Below the pieces are notes generated by a model. That model was not told where the DNA came from, ran no database searches, and saw nothing but the letters and a program-made list of their open reading frames with translations. Below are positions 45,793-54,984 of a DNA stretch of 64,000 nt, in pieces. The stretch lies in NCBI RefSeq assembly GCF_934924865.1, contig NZ_OW235315.1, positions 3,286,001-3,350,000 of the forward strand, given 5' to 3'. Every line of letters starts with the position of its first letter. Within the stretch, counting starts at the first letter, position 1. The position numbers were made by a program, and so were the translations under genes. This stretch comes from Tepidibacter aestuarii. Lineage in GTDB: Bacteria; Bacillota; Clostridia; Peptostreptococcales; Peptostreptococcaceae.

Positions 45793-46515
45793 TTGAATAT
45801 ATTAGAAAAATATTACGGCAAGGTATTACATACTTCTTTTAAAGTTATTAATCCTTTAAAAAAAATAATAATAAATACGCACTGTAGGGTTCATATATTT
45901 ATAAACATGCAGGCATTAACTATATTAAAAGTAAATCATTATACTAAAGAATATAAATTCTTTTCAAAGCATATAAAAACCATAAATGAAGGAGCTGTTT
46001 GGGCAGATCAAGATTTTAAAAGCAACGGGCATTTTTATCATCCTTATAAAAGAAAAGGAATATATGGTGGCAATAATGCTTTAAATCTTGCAAAGAATTA
46101 TTATAATAAATCTATATACTTTTGGAATATAAACAAGGTAGACAAATCTATGTTTTATTTAGGTGCGTGTATGCATATAATTCAGGATATGACTATCCCC
46201 CAGCATGCTAATATAAAGCTTTTAGATAATCATAGACAGTTTGAAACATTCGTAAAAAAACACCACAATTCAATAAAAGAACTTATATGCAATAAGAAAC
46301 CTATAATGTTGAGCTCTATAGATAAATTCGTCAGATTCAATGCCAGATTTTCGTTGAAGATGAATATAAAATTCAAAAATATTAAAAATACACAACAGCG
46401 ATTTTATAAAATATCTAAAAACGTTCTTCCACTAGCTCAAAGAACTACAGCTGGATGTATGGTGTTTTTTTATAATAACGTTGTCAAAAAAATAAGCCCT
46501 GATTTTAAAGTATAA
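45793..46515 (+). CDS. Zinc-dependent phospholipase C family protein without signal peptide
   Basis: 240 residues with the metal-binding spacing of bacterial zinc PLC: THCRVH (~res 29-34), WADQDF...NGHFYHPY (D72, H80, H83), GACMHIIQDMTIPQHA (H128, D132, H138). Secreted PLCs (alpha-toxin, PC-PLC) carry a signal peptide and use the mature N-terminal Trp as a zinc ligand. Here about 30 residues precede the first histidine, and no signal peptide is seen. It may be cytoplasmic or forespore-localised, or act on another phosphoester. The TTG start follows GGGGAGAT. Confidence 0.78.
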   Translation: MNILEKYYGKVLHTSFKVINPLKKIIINTHCRVHIFINMQALTILKVNHYTKEYKFFSKHIKTINEGAVWADQDFKSNGHFYHPYKRKGIYGGNNALNLAKNYYNKSIYFWNINKVDKSMFYLGACMHIIQDMTIPQHANIKLLDNHRQFETFVKKHHNSIKELICNKKPIMLSSIDKFVRFNARFSLKMNIKFKNIKNTQQRFYKISKNVLPLAQRTTAGCMVFFYNNVVKKISPDFKV

Positions 46516-46530
46516 TCAGGGTTTATTTTT
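46490..46530 (+). terminator. Terminator of the PLC-like gene
   Basis: AAATAAGCCCTGATT/AATCAGGGTTTATTT with a T-run. The stop codon lies in the loop. Confidence 0.88.
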
Positions 46531-46591
46531 TACGTATTATAAATTTATAATCTTTCCGATAACCTCATAAATATTAATAAACAAAATTATC

Positions 46592-46664
46592 AACTATTTT
46601 GAGCAACGGAGCCCGTAGAGATCGTTGGCGACATGAGTCAGTGCGTAGCGACTAGGCGAATTTT
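46592..46664 (-). repeat. Interspersed palindromic repeat, copy F (opposite strand)
   Basis: The complement reads AAAATTCGCCTAGTCGCTAC, CTGACTCATGTCGCCAACG and GGGCTCCGTTGCTC. The next plus-strand gene is pncB. Its last bases touch the stop of the 56-aa gene. Confidence 0.85.
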
Positions 46665-46833
46665 ATTCATCTGATAATAAGCCATGGCCCTGCTTATAAA
46701 AATTCCCCTTTTGAATATTATTCTTTCTATATCCTACATCTTCTTCATAATAAATATCTCTTTCAACTTCTACACCTTTGTATTCATCTATTATTTCTTT
46801 GCTGTTTTTTAATCTTTTGCCTTCTTTATCCAT
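46663..46833 (-). CDS. Small hydrophilic protein, 56 aa, unknown function
   Basis: A GGAGGTGA site lies 5 bp before the ATG at 46833, and the frame runs to TAA at 46663. The protein is charged (MDKEGKRLKNSKEIIDEYKG at the start; YKQGHGLLSDE at the end) and has no cysteine or membrane segment. It is too short for a 60-residue cut-off. No family recognised. Small proteins of this kind are common in spore formers, which is context only. Confidence 0.6.
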   Translation of the reverse strand: MDKEGKRLKNSKEIIDEYKGVEVERDIYYEEDVGYRKNNIQKGNFYKQGHGLLSDE

Positions 46834-46957
46834 ATTGTCACCTCCTAGATAACATTATTTTTTCGTTAAATTTTAAATATATACTAATGTTATTGTGGAT
46901 TTCTGAAAATACTGATAAAATCTAAAATGTAACTACAAATGAAAAGGATGATAAATT

Positions 46958-48394
46958 ATGAGAAATTTAACTTTACTTACTGACCTATATCAGTTGACTA
47001 TGATGAACGGTTACTTTAACAAAAATGTCCACGAAGATATAGTTGTATTCGATATGTTTTTTAGAAAAAATCCTTGTAATGGAGGTTATACTATAGTTTG
47101 TGGAATTCAGCAACTAGTGGATTACATAAATAATTTAAAATTTGAAGAAAACGATTTAGAGTACCTAAAAAAACTAAATCTATTCTCAGACGATTTCTTA
47201 AATTTACTTAGAAATTTTAAATTTACAGGAGATATATATTCAGTCGATGAAGGATCTGTAATGTTTCCTAATGAGCCGATAATAAGAATAAAGGCTCCTT
47301 TATATCAAGCTCAATTTATAGAGACTACACTTCTTAATATAATTAACTTTCAATCATTGATAGCTACTAAGGCCTCTCGTGTTTGCTTTGCGGCTAATGG
47401 AGACTCTGTGCTTGAATTTGGGCTAAGACGTGCTCAAGGACCTGATGCAGGACTCTATGGAGCTCGTGCTGCTATTATAGGAGGTTGTTCTGGCACTGCA
47501 AATGTACTTGCTGGTCAAATGTTTGATGTACCTATTATAGGTACTCACGCTCATAGTTGGGTTCAAAAATTTGATTCTGAAATAGAAAGCTTTAGAGCAT
47601 ACTCTAGTGTATATCCTCAAAAGGCTCTTTTATTAGTAGATACTTACGATGTATTAAATAGTGGTATACCTAATGCTATTAAGGTATTTAAAGAACTTAG
47701 AGAAAAAGGTCATGAACCTGTTGGAATAAGGCTTGATTCAGGAGATCTTGAATATTTGTCAAAACAAGCTAAGAAAATGCTAGATGAAGCTGGATTTGAA
47801 AATTTATCAATAGTTGCATCAAATGACTTAGATGAATATAAGATAACGCATCTTAAAAATTCAGGAGCTAAGATAAATAGCTGGGGAGTTGGAACAAAAC
47901 TTATAACATCTAGTGATTGTCCTTCTCTTGGAGGAGTTTATAAGCTTTGTGCTTCTGACGATGGAAATGGAGTTGTTCCTAAGATCAAAATATCTGAAGA
48001 TCCAGAGAAAATAAATAATCCAGGTTATAAAAAAGTAATTAGAATATATAATAAATCAAAAAAAGCAGAGGCAGATCTTATTATATTAGATGACGAAATT
48101 ATAGATACAAATAAGCCTCTTACAGTGTTTCATCCTATTCATACTTGGAAAAAGAAAACATTTAAAAATTACTCTATAAAAGAATTATTAAAACCTTTGT
48201 TTTTAAACGGAAAATGCGTTCATGAGCCAAAGAGTGTTATGGATATAAGAGAGTTCGCAAAACAAGAACTAAATACATTGTGGAATCAATATAGAAGAAT
48301 AGAATCTCCAGAAGTATATAAGGTAGATTTATCATTAGACCTTTGGAGTCTTAAAAATGAAATGATAAAGGAAAAGAAAAAAGATAGCTTGTAA
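46958..48394 (+). CDS. pncB: Nicotinate phosphoribosyltransferase
   Basis: 478 residues. Motifs are LLTDLYQLTMMNGYF at the N-terminus, FGLRRAQGPDAGLYG, GTHAHSWVQKF (with the His that is phosphorylated in this family) and GIRLDSGDL. It converts nicotinate, PRPP and ATP to nicotinate mononucleotide for NAD salvage. AAAGGATG precedes the ATG. It is convergent with trxB and shares a bidirectional terminator. The last residues (KKDSL) are encoded inside the terminator arm. Confidence 0.96.
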   Translation: MRNLTLLTDLYQLTMMNGYFNKNVHEDIVVFDMFFRKNPCNGGYTIVCGIQQLVDYINNLKFEENDLEYLKKLNLFSDDFLNLLRNFKFTGDIYSVDEGSVMFPNEPIIRIKAPLYQAQFIETTLLNIINFQSLIATKASRVCFAANGDSVLEFGLRRAQGPDAGLYGARAAIIGGCSGTANVLAGQMFDVPIIGTHAHSWVQKFDSEIESFRAYSSVYPQKALLLVDTYDVLNSGIPNAIKVFKELREKGHEPVGIRLDSGDLEYLSKQAKKMLDEAGFENLSIVASNDLDEYKITHLKNSGAKINSWGVGTKLITSSDCPSLGGVYKLCASDDGNGVVPKIKISEDPEKINNPGYKKVIRIYNKSKKAEADLIILDDEIIDTNKPLTVFHPIHTWKKKTFKNYSIKELLKPLFLNGKCVHEPKSVMDIREFAKQELNTLWNQYRRIESPEVYKVDLSLDLWSLKNEMIKEKKKDSL

Positions 48395-48411
48395 TTTTAC
48401 AAGCTATCTTT
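48380..48411. terminator. Bidirectional terminator between pncB and trxB
   Basis: AAGATAGCTTGTA/TACAAGCTATCTT perfect arms with A and T tracts on the two sides, serving convergent genes. Confidence 0.9.
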
Positions 48412-48421
48412 TTATTTTATA

Positions 48422-49369
48422 TTATTCTTCATCAAAATTATTTTCGATATATTTCTCAGCCATTACTGTAGCAGTTGCTCCATCTCCACAAGCAGTAACA
48501 ACTTGTCTTAACATTTTAACTCTACAATCTCCTGCTGCATATACTCCGTCTACATTAGTCTCCATATTTGAAGTAGTTGGTATATATCCACGATCTAGTT
48601 CTATTTTTCCTTCAAATAATTTAGTTTGAGGTGCAAATCCTACGAATATGAATACTCCGAAAGTTCCATCTTCTTCATCAGCTTCAAACTCAGTAAGCTC
48701 ACCAGTTTCTCTATTCTTAAGAGTCATAGACTCTAATATTCCATCACCTTTTAACTCAGTGATCTCTACATTCCACTTAACCTCTATCTTGTCATGGCTT
48801 AATACCTTAGCTTGGATAGATTTTGCAGCAGTAAGCTGAGGATCTCTTGATAATATAGTTACTTTTCTTGCAAACTTAGTTAAGAACATAGCTTCTTCAC
48901 AAGCTGAATCTCCTCCACCAACTACGAATACTTCTAAGTCAGTAAAGAATGCTCCATCACAAGTAGCACAATAAGTAACTCCTTTTCCTGTTAACTCTTT
49001 TTCTCCAGGTACGTTAAGCTTTCTTGGAGTAGCTCCAGTTGCTATAACTACAGCCTTTGCTTTATATTCTTCTTTCTTTCCTTTTAAAACTTTTATTTTT
49101 CCATCGAATTCTACTTCTTCTATAGTGTCTTTTACTCTCTTAGCTCCAAACTCGTCACATTGCTCTACCATTCTAGCTATTAAGCTTGGTCCAGTAGCAT
49201 TTTGTATAGATCCTGGATAGTTAGCAACTTCATCAGTAGTAGCTATTTGTCCACCAGTTCTATCTTTTTCTATTATAAGAGTGTTCATCTTAGCTCTAGC
49301 TCCGTATAATCCTGCTGATAAACCTCCTGGTCCAGCTCCTATTACTATTAAATCATATACCATAGACAT
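48422..49369 (-). CDS. trxB: Thioredoxin-disulfide reductase
   Basis: About 315 residues with an FAD site (IVIGAGPGGLSAGLYGAR), the redox-active CATCDGAFFTD, the NADPH site (VVGGGDSACEEA) and the C-terminal AAGDCRVK. It reduces thioredoxin with NADPH. Beside grdCD it would regenerate the thioredoxin that recycles the GrdA selenoprotein. The ATG at 49369 has GGGAG 9 bp upstream; the ATG at 49378 overlaps this site. Confidence 0.95.
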   Translation of the reverse strand: MSMVYDLIVIGAGPGGLSAGLYGARAKMNTLIIEKDRTGGQIATTDEVANYPGSIQNATGPSLIARMVEQCDEFGAKRVKDTIEEVEFDGKIKVLKGKKEEYKAKAVVIATGATPRKLNVPGEKELTGKGVTYCATCDGAFFTDLEVFVVGGGDSACEEAMFLTKFARKVTILSRDPQLTAAKSIQAKVLSHDKIEVKWNVEITELKGDGILESMTLKNRETGELTEFEADEEDGTFGVFIFVGFAPQTKLFEGKIELDRGYIPTTSNMETNVDGVYAAGDCRVKMLRQVVTACGDGATATVMAEKYIENNFDEE

Positions 49370-49442
49370 AAGTTTCATCTCCCTTTAATATATTAAAAAT
49401 TACGAATTTTTTAATTATATGGATACTTTTGTTTATATCCCT

Positions 49443-50981
49443 TTATATTATTTTTTTATTTTTCTGTTCTTTATAGCTTTCATTAACTGCATCAAGGTCT
49501 TCATTCTTAAGCTCTTTAAACAATGATATACATCCTAAAATCATTATTATAGCAAACGGGAATGCTGCTGCTATAGATGCTGTTTGAAGAGTTGAAAGCC
49601 CTCCTCCTAAAAGTAATGCAAATGCCATTGAAGATTGTATAACTCCCCAAGTTACCTTTCTCTTAGTTGATGGATTTAAATCTCCATTAGAAGACATCAT
49701 ACCTAAAACAAAAGTAGCTGAGTCTGCTGATGTAACGAAGAATGTACAAAGCAGTATAACTGCAACTAAAGATATAATACTTCCAAGTGGATAATGAGCC
49801 ATTACAACAAAGAATGCTGTTTCTGTAACTTTTACAGCTTCTGTTGCTATATCAAGTCCTAAGTTAACGCCTAATGTTCCAAATACTGCGAACCAAATAA
49901 AACTTCCAAGAGTTGGTACTAATAAAACTCCTATTACGAATTCTCTTATTGTTCTTCCTCTTGATATACGAGCTATAAAAGTTCCAACGAACGGTGCCCA
50001 TGCAATCCACCAAGCCCAGTAGAATAGTGTCCATCCACCTAACCATGAATTGTCTCCAAATGCATTAATGCGAAAACTATTAGGTATAAAATCACCTAAG
50101 TATTGTCCAAATCCATTAGTGAATGCATTTATTATTTTTACAGTTGGTCCTAATAAAAATGCTAACATCATTAATACAAAAGCTATTCCTAAGTTAAGGT
50201 TTGATAAGAATTTAATTCCTTTATCAAGCCCTGTAACTGCTGATAACATAAATAATACAGTAACTATTACTATTATTATTATTTGAGATACACTATTTGC
50301 TGGAATTCCGAATAAATAGTTAAGTCCACTATTTATTTGAAGTGTTCCAAGTCCTAAAGATGTTGCAACTCCTGCAACAGTTGCAAATATAGCTAGTACA
50401 TCTATAAATTTACCAAGTCCTCCATTTACTCTTTCTTCGCCGAATAAAGGTATAAATATGCTACTTATAAGACCCGGTGTATTTTTTCTAAATTGGAAAT
50501 AAGCAAGAGCTAATGCTAGTACACTATACCCTGCCCATGGGTGGAATCCCCAGTGGAAAAAAGAAGTTTTGATTGCAAGTTGAGCTGCTTCACCAGTCCC
50601 AGCTTCTGCAAGTCCAAGTGGTGGGTTTACAAAGTGATTAAGAGGTTCTGCAACACCCCAGAATACAAGTCCTATACCCATACCTGCACTAAACAACATA
50701 GCAAACCATGAAACATAAGAATAATCTGGTGTTGAATCATCTGGTCCAAGTTTTACATTTCCATATCTACTGCACGCAAGTATCACAGCAACTAATACAA
50801 AGAAAAACATACCTATTAAATACATCCATCCAAAGTTGTCTCTTAAAAATACATAAAGTCCATTAGCTGCCGCTGAGAAAGTATCATTAGATACAAGTCC
50901 CCATACAACAATAGCTAAAACAACCGCTACCGATATATAAAATACCGAATTATCATTATTTTTATTAATCTTATTATTCAA
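49443..50981 (-). CDS. BCCT family transporter, probable glycine betaine importer
   Basis: 512 residues with 12 membrane segments. The BCCT signature is GMGIGLVFWGVAEPLNHF in TM3 and WTLFYWAWWIAWAPFVG with FIARISRGRTIREF in TM8. These proteins import betaine, choline or carnitine, usually Na-coupled. The TTG start follows GGAGG. It lies directly downstream of grdD, so it probably supplies the substrate of the reductase rather than acting only in osmoprotection. No osmosensing long C-terminal tail is visible. Confidence 0.92.
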   Translation of the reverse strand: MNNKINKNNDNSVFYISVAVVLAIVVWGLVSNDTFSAAANGLYVFLRDNFGWMYLIGMFFFVLVAVILACSRYGNVKLGPDDSTPDYSYVSWFAMLFSAGMGIGLVFWGVAEPLNHFVNPPLGLAEAGTGEAAQLAIKTSFFHWGFHPWAGYSVLALALAYFQFRKNTPGLISSIFIPLFGEERVNGGLGKFIDVLAIFATVAGVATSLGLGTLQINSGLNYLFGIPANSVSQIIIIVIVTVLFMLSAVTGLDKGIKFLSNLNLGIAFVLMMLAFLLGPTVKIINAFTNGFGQYLGDFIPNSFRINAFGDNSWLGGWTLFYWAWWIAWAPFVGTFIARISRGRTIREFVIGVLLVPTLGSFIWFAVFGTLGVNLGLDIATEAVKVTETAFFVVMAHYPLGSIISLVAVILLCTFFVTSADSATFVLGMMSSNGDLNPSTKRKVTWGVIQSSMAFALLLGGGLSTLQTASIAAAFPFAIIMILGCISLFKELKNEDLDAVNESYKEQKNKKII

Positions 50982-51001
50982 TTAAATTCCTCCTTTAAAT
51001 T

Positions 51002-51029
51002 CTAGGAGATATGTAAACATATCTCCTAG
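51002..51029 (-). terminator. Perfect hairpin between grdD and the BCCT gene
   Basis: CTAGGAGATATGT/ACATATCTCCTAG, 13-bp arms. The following sequence is not T-rich, so it may be a partial terminator or an RNA-stability hairpin that sets grdCD above the transporter. Confidence 0.65.
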
Positions 51030-51051
51030 TTATTACTTTGAGGGTTAATTC

Positions 51052-52212
51052 TTAACTTACATATCCTTCTTTTTTAAGAATTTCAAAAGCAGTATCAACC
51101 TTAGCTTCATTTATCATAACTATAGGTCCAGTACATCCCATACCACTTTCCGCATATACACCGTTTTTCCATAAAGCTTTAACAGCATCTTCAAGATCTA
51201 GTATATCAATACCAGAAACAGAACCTGTTACTATTTCTTTATCTGGTGCTACAACCTCTTCATCATCATCTTTTTTCTTTTCTTTTGTTAAAGAAGATAA
51301 TATATCTCCAAGTTTTGCACTCTTCGCTGCTTTAAACTCGTCTTTAGATACCTTTTTAATATCTCCTTTTGCAACTGATGCTGCATAAGATATAGCATTA
51401 GCTACAACTGGTACTCCAGATGCTCTTGAAAGTATTAATATAGTTCTATCATATCCTTCTCCAACACCAGGACCATATCCGAATCCCATAGCTTCATAGC
51501 TTCCACCAGTATTAAATGATGAGAATACCTTCATAAGAAGATTACCTGTTAATGTATCTGTAACCATTACATCCGGTGTTCCTGTTAATAAATCGTTTCC
51601 TCTCATAACAGCTCCACCATCAGCTCTTAATGATTCAGTGAAGTTAACTATGTATCCATTCTCATTTAATTCTTTTAGAGCCTTCTCTACTTGTCTAGCT
51701 CCATCAAGATTTAGTATACCTACTGTTGGATCTTTTATTCCTAAAGATTTAGCAGTTATTATTCCATATAGAGCATTCTTTACCATACCCTCAACTCTAT
51801 GAGCTGATGAAGTTCCAGTAGTAGTTGCTATAATCATTTCTTTACCAATACCTGGAGTTACAACTCTACCTACAGTAGATACTCCTATTGGGAAATTGTA
51901 ATGCATAGTAACACAAGAATCTATTTCTTTAGAATCTAAAAGTTGCTCCATAACCTTATGCTGCTCATCTTCTGTATTTGCTTCTACTATTTTAAGATTT
52001 GTATCTACTTTAGGTCCGATTAATACTACTTCTATAGAATTATCTCTACTCTGAGCAAGTTCTGCTCCTTTTAGTATATTATCAACACCATGTTCGCTTC
52101 CAAGAAGAGTTATTCCAACTCTTTTCTTTTCACCGAATTGTCCACTTTCTATAGCATCTGCAATGTCATTAAATGCTTTTCCTATTATATTCTTTAAGTT
52201 CTTATCACTCAT
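51052..52212 (-). CDS. grdD: Glycine/sarcosine/betaine reductase component C, beta subunit GrdD
   Basis: 386 residues with a PlsX-like fold (VGITLLGSEHGVDNILKGAE, then TTTGTSSAHRVEGM, GFGYGPGVGEGYDRTI). With GrdC it accepts the carboxymethyl group from GrdA selenocysteine and releases acetyl phosphate. The conserved Cys of the subunit family is probably in SGMGCTGPIVMI near the C-terminus. The ATG at 52212 follows GAGGTGAT; the upstream GTG at 52221 is part of that site. It lies 11 bp after grdC. Confidence 0.94.
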   Translation of the reverse strand: MSDKNLKNIIGKAFNDIADAIESGQFGEKKRVGITLLGSEHGVDNILKGAELAQSRDNSIEVVLIGPKVDTNLKIVEANTEDEQHKVMEQLLDSKEIDSCVTMHYNFPIGVSTVGRVVTPGIGKEMIIATTTGTSSAHRVEGMVKNALYGIITAKSLGIKDPTVGILNLDGARQVEKALKELNENGYIVNFTESLRADGGAVMRGNDLLTGTPDVMVTDTLTGNLLMKVFSSFNTGGSYEAMGFGYGPGVGEGYDRTILILSRASGVPVVANAISYAASVAKGDIKKVSKDEFKAAKSAKLGDILSSLTKEKKKDDDEEVVAPDKEIVTGSVSGIDILDLEDAVKALWKNGVYAESGMGCTGPIVMINEAKVDTAFEILKKEGYVS

Positions 52213-52223
52213 TAATATCACCT

Positions 52224-53762
52224 CTATTCAGCTGATAAATGTGATGCAAATTCTCTCATGGCCTCAGCTATCATTATTTTAACGCTTTCGTTAGAAACTC
52301 CTTGATCTTGATCTACTTTACCATCGTTCTTTTCCATAACTATTGATACCCCATCAAATAGGTTAGTCATACGTCCAAGGAATAAACTTCCTTTTCCAAC
52401 TATCATAGCTCTGTTAACTTCATTGTTTAACATAGCTTCTCTTGCAAAACCTACATATGGTACCCCAGATGGTATATGTCCTTGAGTTGGAGCCCAACCT
52501 GGCATTCCGTGATTTGTAACAAAGTTCATAAGCTCTTTCTTTTCTATATCTTTTCTCTTAACTCCTAAAGCACCTATCATCTTGTAGTTAGATGTAGGAA
52601 CATCTCCTGCTCCTGCTGGCTTAGTTATATCAGGATTTTGCATTTCTACTGAATATTTGTCTATATCAGTTATTTTTAAGTTACCCTTGTCAAGAGGCAT
52701 AGTTATTAATGAAGTTATTACAGCTTGAGGAGAAGATCCTGTTCCAACTGTATGTCTTCCAACTAAATCAGTTCTTAAAACTGGGTTTACTCCATCATTT
52801 TTACTTATAAGTACTGCGAATCCTCCAAGTACATCTTCAAGTACAGGCATTTCTTTCTTAACATGGTCTTTTCCGTTCATTCCAAGTTTTGCAGTAGCTC
52901 CACCTGCAACTATAACTACATTTTCATATACTCCAGCTTTAACAAGAGCTGCTGCTTCTATTAAAGCATGAGTAGGCGCTGCACAGAATCCTCTTGTATC
53001 AGAACCAGTTGCATTAACGCATCCTGCAACCTCAGCTATAGACTTTGCGAAGTTTCCTCCACCTCTTTGGTTAACATCTCCACAAGCCTCTTCTGAACAC
53101 TCAACAACATACTCTATTTCTTCTGGATTTATGTTGTTTTTATCTAATAAGTTAAGCATAGCTATTACTCCTGATGCTTTAACTACTAAGTTTTCGAATA
53201 TTATATGTGCATTTAAGTTTGGATCTATATTATGAGCTGCTTTTACACAACCAACTATTTTTCCATCGTGATATAAAGCTTCAGCGTGATTCTCATTTAT
53301 AAATTTCTCTATAGTAGCTAATTCATCGCCTTCTTTTACTTTGCTTACTAACTCATCTTTAATTAAAGGATGATTTTCTAATTTTTCTTTCGCCATTTTA
53401 GCGAAATCGTTTTCAAGTATTACTAAGTCAAATACATCTACACATTGTAAAAGTGCTATAAATTCTTCTTGAGGCATTATCTCCCCAAACTTACCGAATC
53501 TATCAGTTTTATCACTTTCCTTGTCAAACCAAGGACTTTCAACTTTTCCTAGTTCCTCTGGAGTCATGTTTCCTATATACGTTTGGTTAGGTAAATATTT
53601 TACAACTTCTTCAAAACTTCTTAAATGTTTTGGTAACTCCTTTAAATACTCCGATTCAGGATTTACTATTCTTTCAGTTACTTGAGTTGATCCATTGTGA
53701 ATTATCATATCTGGGGTATGTACAAGTATGTACCCACTTCCCTTTACTACAGCATAAGACAT
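52224..53762 (-). CDS. grdC: Glycine/sarcosine/betaine reductase component C, alpha subunit GrdC
   Basis: 512 residues with a thiolase/ketoacyl-synthase-like core: ECSEEACGDVNQRGGGNFA, GSDTRGFCAAPTHALIEAA, NVVIVAGGATAKLGM. It forms protein C with GrdD, giving acetyl phosphate and hence ATP through acetate kinase. GGAGGTGA lies before the ATG at 53762; the GTG at 53771 is within that site. A block of three ~38-bp direct repeats and a terminator separate it from grdA, so it may have its own promoter. Confidence 0.94.
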   Translation of the reverse strand: MSYAVVKGSGYILVHTPDMIIHNGSTQVTERIVNPESEYLKELPKHLRSFEEVVKYLPNQTYIGNMTPEELGKVESPWFDKESDKTDRFGKFGEIMPQEEFIALLQCVDVFDLVILENDFAKMAKEKLENHPLIKDELVSKVKEGDELATIEKFINENHAEALYHDGKIVGCVKAAHNIDPNLNAHIIFENLVVKASGVIAMLNLLDKNNINPEEIEYVVECSEEACGDVNQRGGGNFAKSIAEVAGCVNATGSDTRGFCAAPTHALIEAAALVKAGVYENVVIVAGGATAKLGMNGKDHVKKEMPVLEDVLGGFAVLISKNDGVNPVLRTDLVGRHTVGTGSSPQAVITSLITMPLDKGNLKITDIDKYSVEMQNPDITKPAGAGDVPTSNYKMIGALGVKRKDIEKKELMNFVTNHGMPGWAPTQGHIPSGVPYVGFAREAMLNNEVNRAMIVGKGSLFLGRMTNLFDGVSIVMEKNDGKVDQDQGVSNESVKIMIAEAMREFASHLSAE

Positions 53763-53869
53763 TACATTCACCTCCGTATTATTATAAAACGCTCTTTTTA
53801 TTAGTTTTTGCTTAGAAATATCAAAATATATATATATATGCCCGTCTATTATATCATATATTATTCGCT

Positions 53870-53980
53870 AAATGATATATATTTAACAGATTTTTCGACA
53901 ATTTGTCAAAATATATATATTTAACAGATTTTTCGTACAATTCATCATATGATATATATTTAACAATTTTTTTGTATAAA
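53870..53980. repeat. Three ~38-bp imperfect direct repeats upstream of grdC
   Basis: Each unit carries ATATATTTAACAGATTTTTCG (last one decayed). The TTAACA strings start at 53883, 53921 and 53960, spacing 38 and 39 bp. They lie between the grdA terminator and grdC. Confidence 0.75.
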
Positions 53981-54011
53981 AAGGAGTGATATAGTATACC
54001 ACTCCTTTATT
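53980..54011 (-). terminator. Terminator after grdA
   Basis: AAAGGAGTG...CACTCCTTT hairpin with A and T tracts, about 30 bp past the grdA stop. It divides the cluster into grdE-B-trxA-grdA and grdC-D-BCCT-trxB parts. Confidence 0.8.
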
Positions 54012-54042
54012 TAATTTAAGCTATTAAATCTATAAAGCTTAA

Positions 54043-54519
54043 TTAGTCATTAAATTTACAGAATTCATCTCTTATATTTTTCATTTCTTCAACTATTTCA
54101 TCTACTTCAAGAACCATTTCCATCATACCGATTTGGTCCTCATATACAGACTCATCAACTTCGCCTTTGAATTTATCTTCTACAGCGTGATATGCTCTAA
54201 GTCCAAGTTCTACTCCTGCAAGTGGTCCTGCAAAAGTTGGATCTCCTGCAGTTACTGTCTCAGCTGCTAGACCAGCAGCTTCAGCTTCAGCGGCACCTAA
54301 AAGAACAACAATGTTTTCAGCTCCATGCTTCTCAGTTAAATCCTTAACACGTTGTTGGTTCTCTAGATCCATCGCTCCTGCAGCAGTTCAGACAAAACAC
54401 TCAGTAGATGAGAATACAACCTCTGCTCCAGTACCTTTTAGACACTCTTCCATAGCAGGACCAGGTATTCCATCTCTGTCACCAATTACGATGACTTTTT
54501 TTCCATCATAAAATCCCAT
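54043..54519 (-). CDS. grdA: Glycine/sarcosine/betaine reductase selenoprotein A (UGA = selenocysteine)
   Basis: 158 residues when the UGA at 54388-54390 is read as Sec44, giving the hallmark [19 protein letters not shown]. Without recoding the gene would break into a 43-residue piece and a 109-residue piece; the frame and homology are continuous across it. GrdA is the small carrier whose selenocysteine takes the carboxymethyl group from component B and passes it to component C. It is then reduced by thioredoxin. The ATG at 54519 follows AGAGGAAG. A terminator follows the stop. Confidence 0.97.
54388..54390 (-). other. Selenocysteine UGA codon in grdA (Sec44)
   Basis: In-frame TGA within CFVUTAAGA. 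The Cys-x-x-Sec redox motif is conserved in GrdA. A bacterial SECIS stem-loop must lie just 3' of it but was not folded here. Confidence 0.96.
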
Positions 54520-54581
54520 GACTATACTTCCTCTCTTTTTTTGTATTTTTAAATTTATAATAATTTAAATTTATAACCTAA

Positions 54582-54899
54582 TTATACGTATTTCTTAATC
54601 ATTGCTTCTATATTTTCAGCTGTTGCATCATCCTTAGTTAACTCTTCAACTTTTTCTCCATCTTTATAGATAGCTATAGTAGGAAGTCCTAAAACTTTTT
54701 GCTTTATAGCAACTCTTCTAGCCTTTGAAGTATCAAGCTTAGCAAATTTTAATTGCTCGCCATATTTTTCTGATAACTCAACAACAGTCGGCATAAGAGC
54801 TTTACAAGGCTCGCAGCTTTCGCTCCAAAAGTCTACTAACATGCATCCTGTGCTATTTAAAACTTCTTCTTCAAATGTTTTTTTATCTAAAGCTAACAC
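54582..54899 (-). CDS. trxA: Thioredoxin of the reductase cluster, CEPC active site
   Basis: 105 residues with the thioredoxin fold ([48 protein letters not shown]). The active site is SCEPC instead of the usual WCGPC, a variant consistent with dedication to the Grd system. It would reduce the oxidised selenide of GrdA and be recycled by TrxB. The GTG at 54899 has AAAGGAG 8 bp upstream; the GTG at 54908 overlaps the site. It lies between the component B and component A genes. Confidence 0.94.
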   Translation of the reverse strand: MLALDKKTFEEEVLNSTGCMLVDFWSESCEPCKALMPTVVELSEKYGEQLKFAKLDTSKARRVAIKQKVLGLPTIAIYKDGEKVEELTKDDATAENIEAMIKKYV

Positions 54900-54984
54900 C
54901 CAAATCACTCCTTTTATCTATATGATTCTAGCAAACTAGCAATTTAACTCAAATTACTAGCCCGCTATATTATTAACCCAAAAG

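Noticed and set aside
54388..54390. Premature stop making grdA a pseudogene
   Set aside because: The UGA is at the conserved selenocysteine of GrdA with perfect family sequence on both sides, and component B has the same feature.
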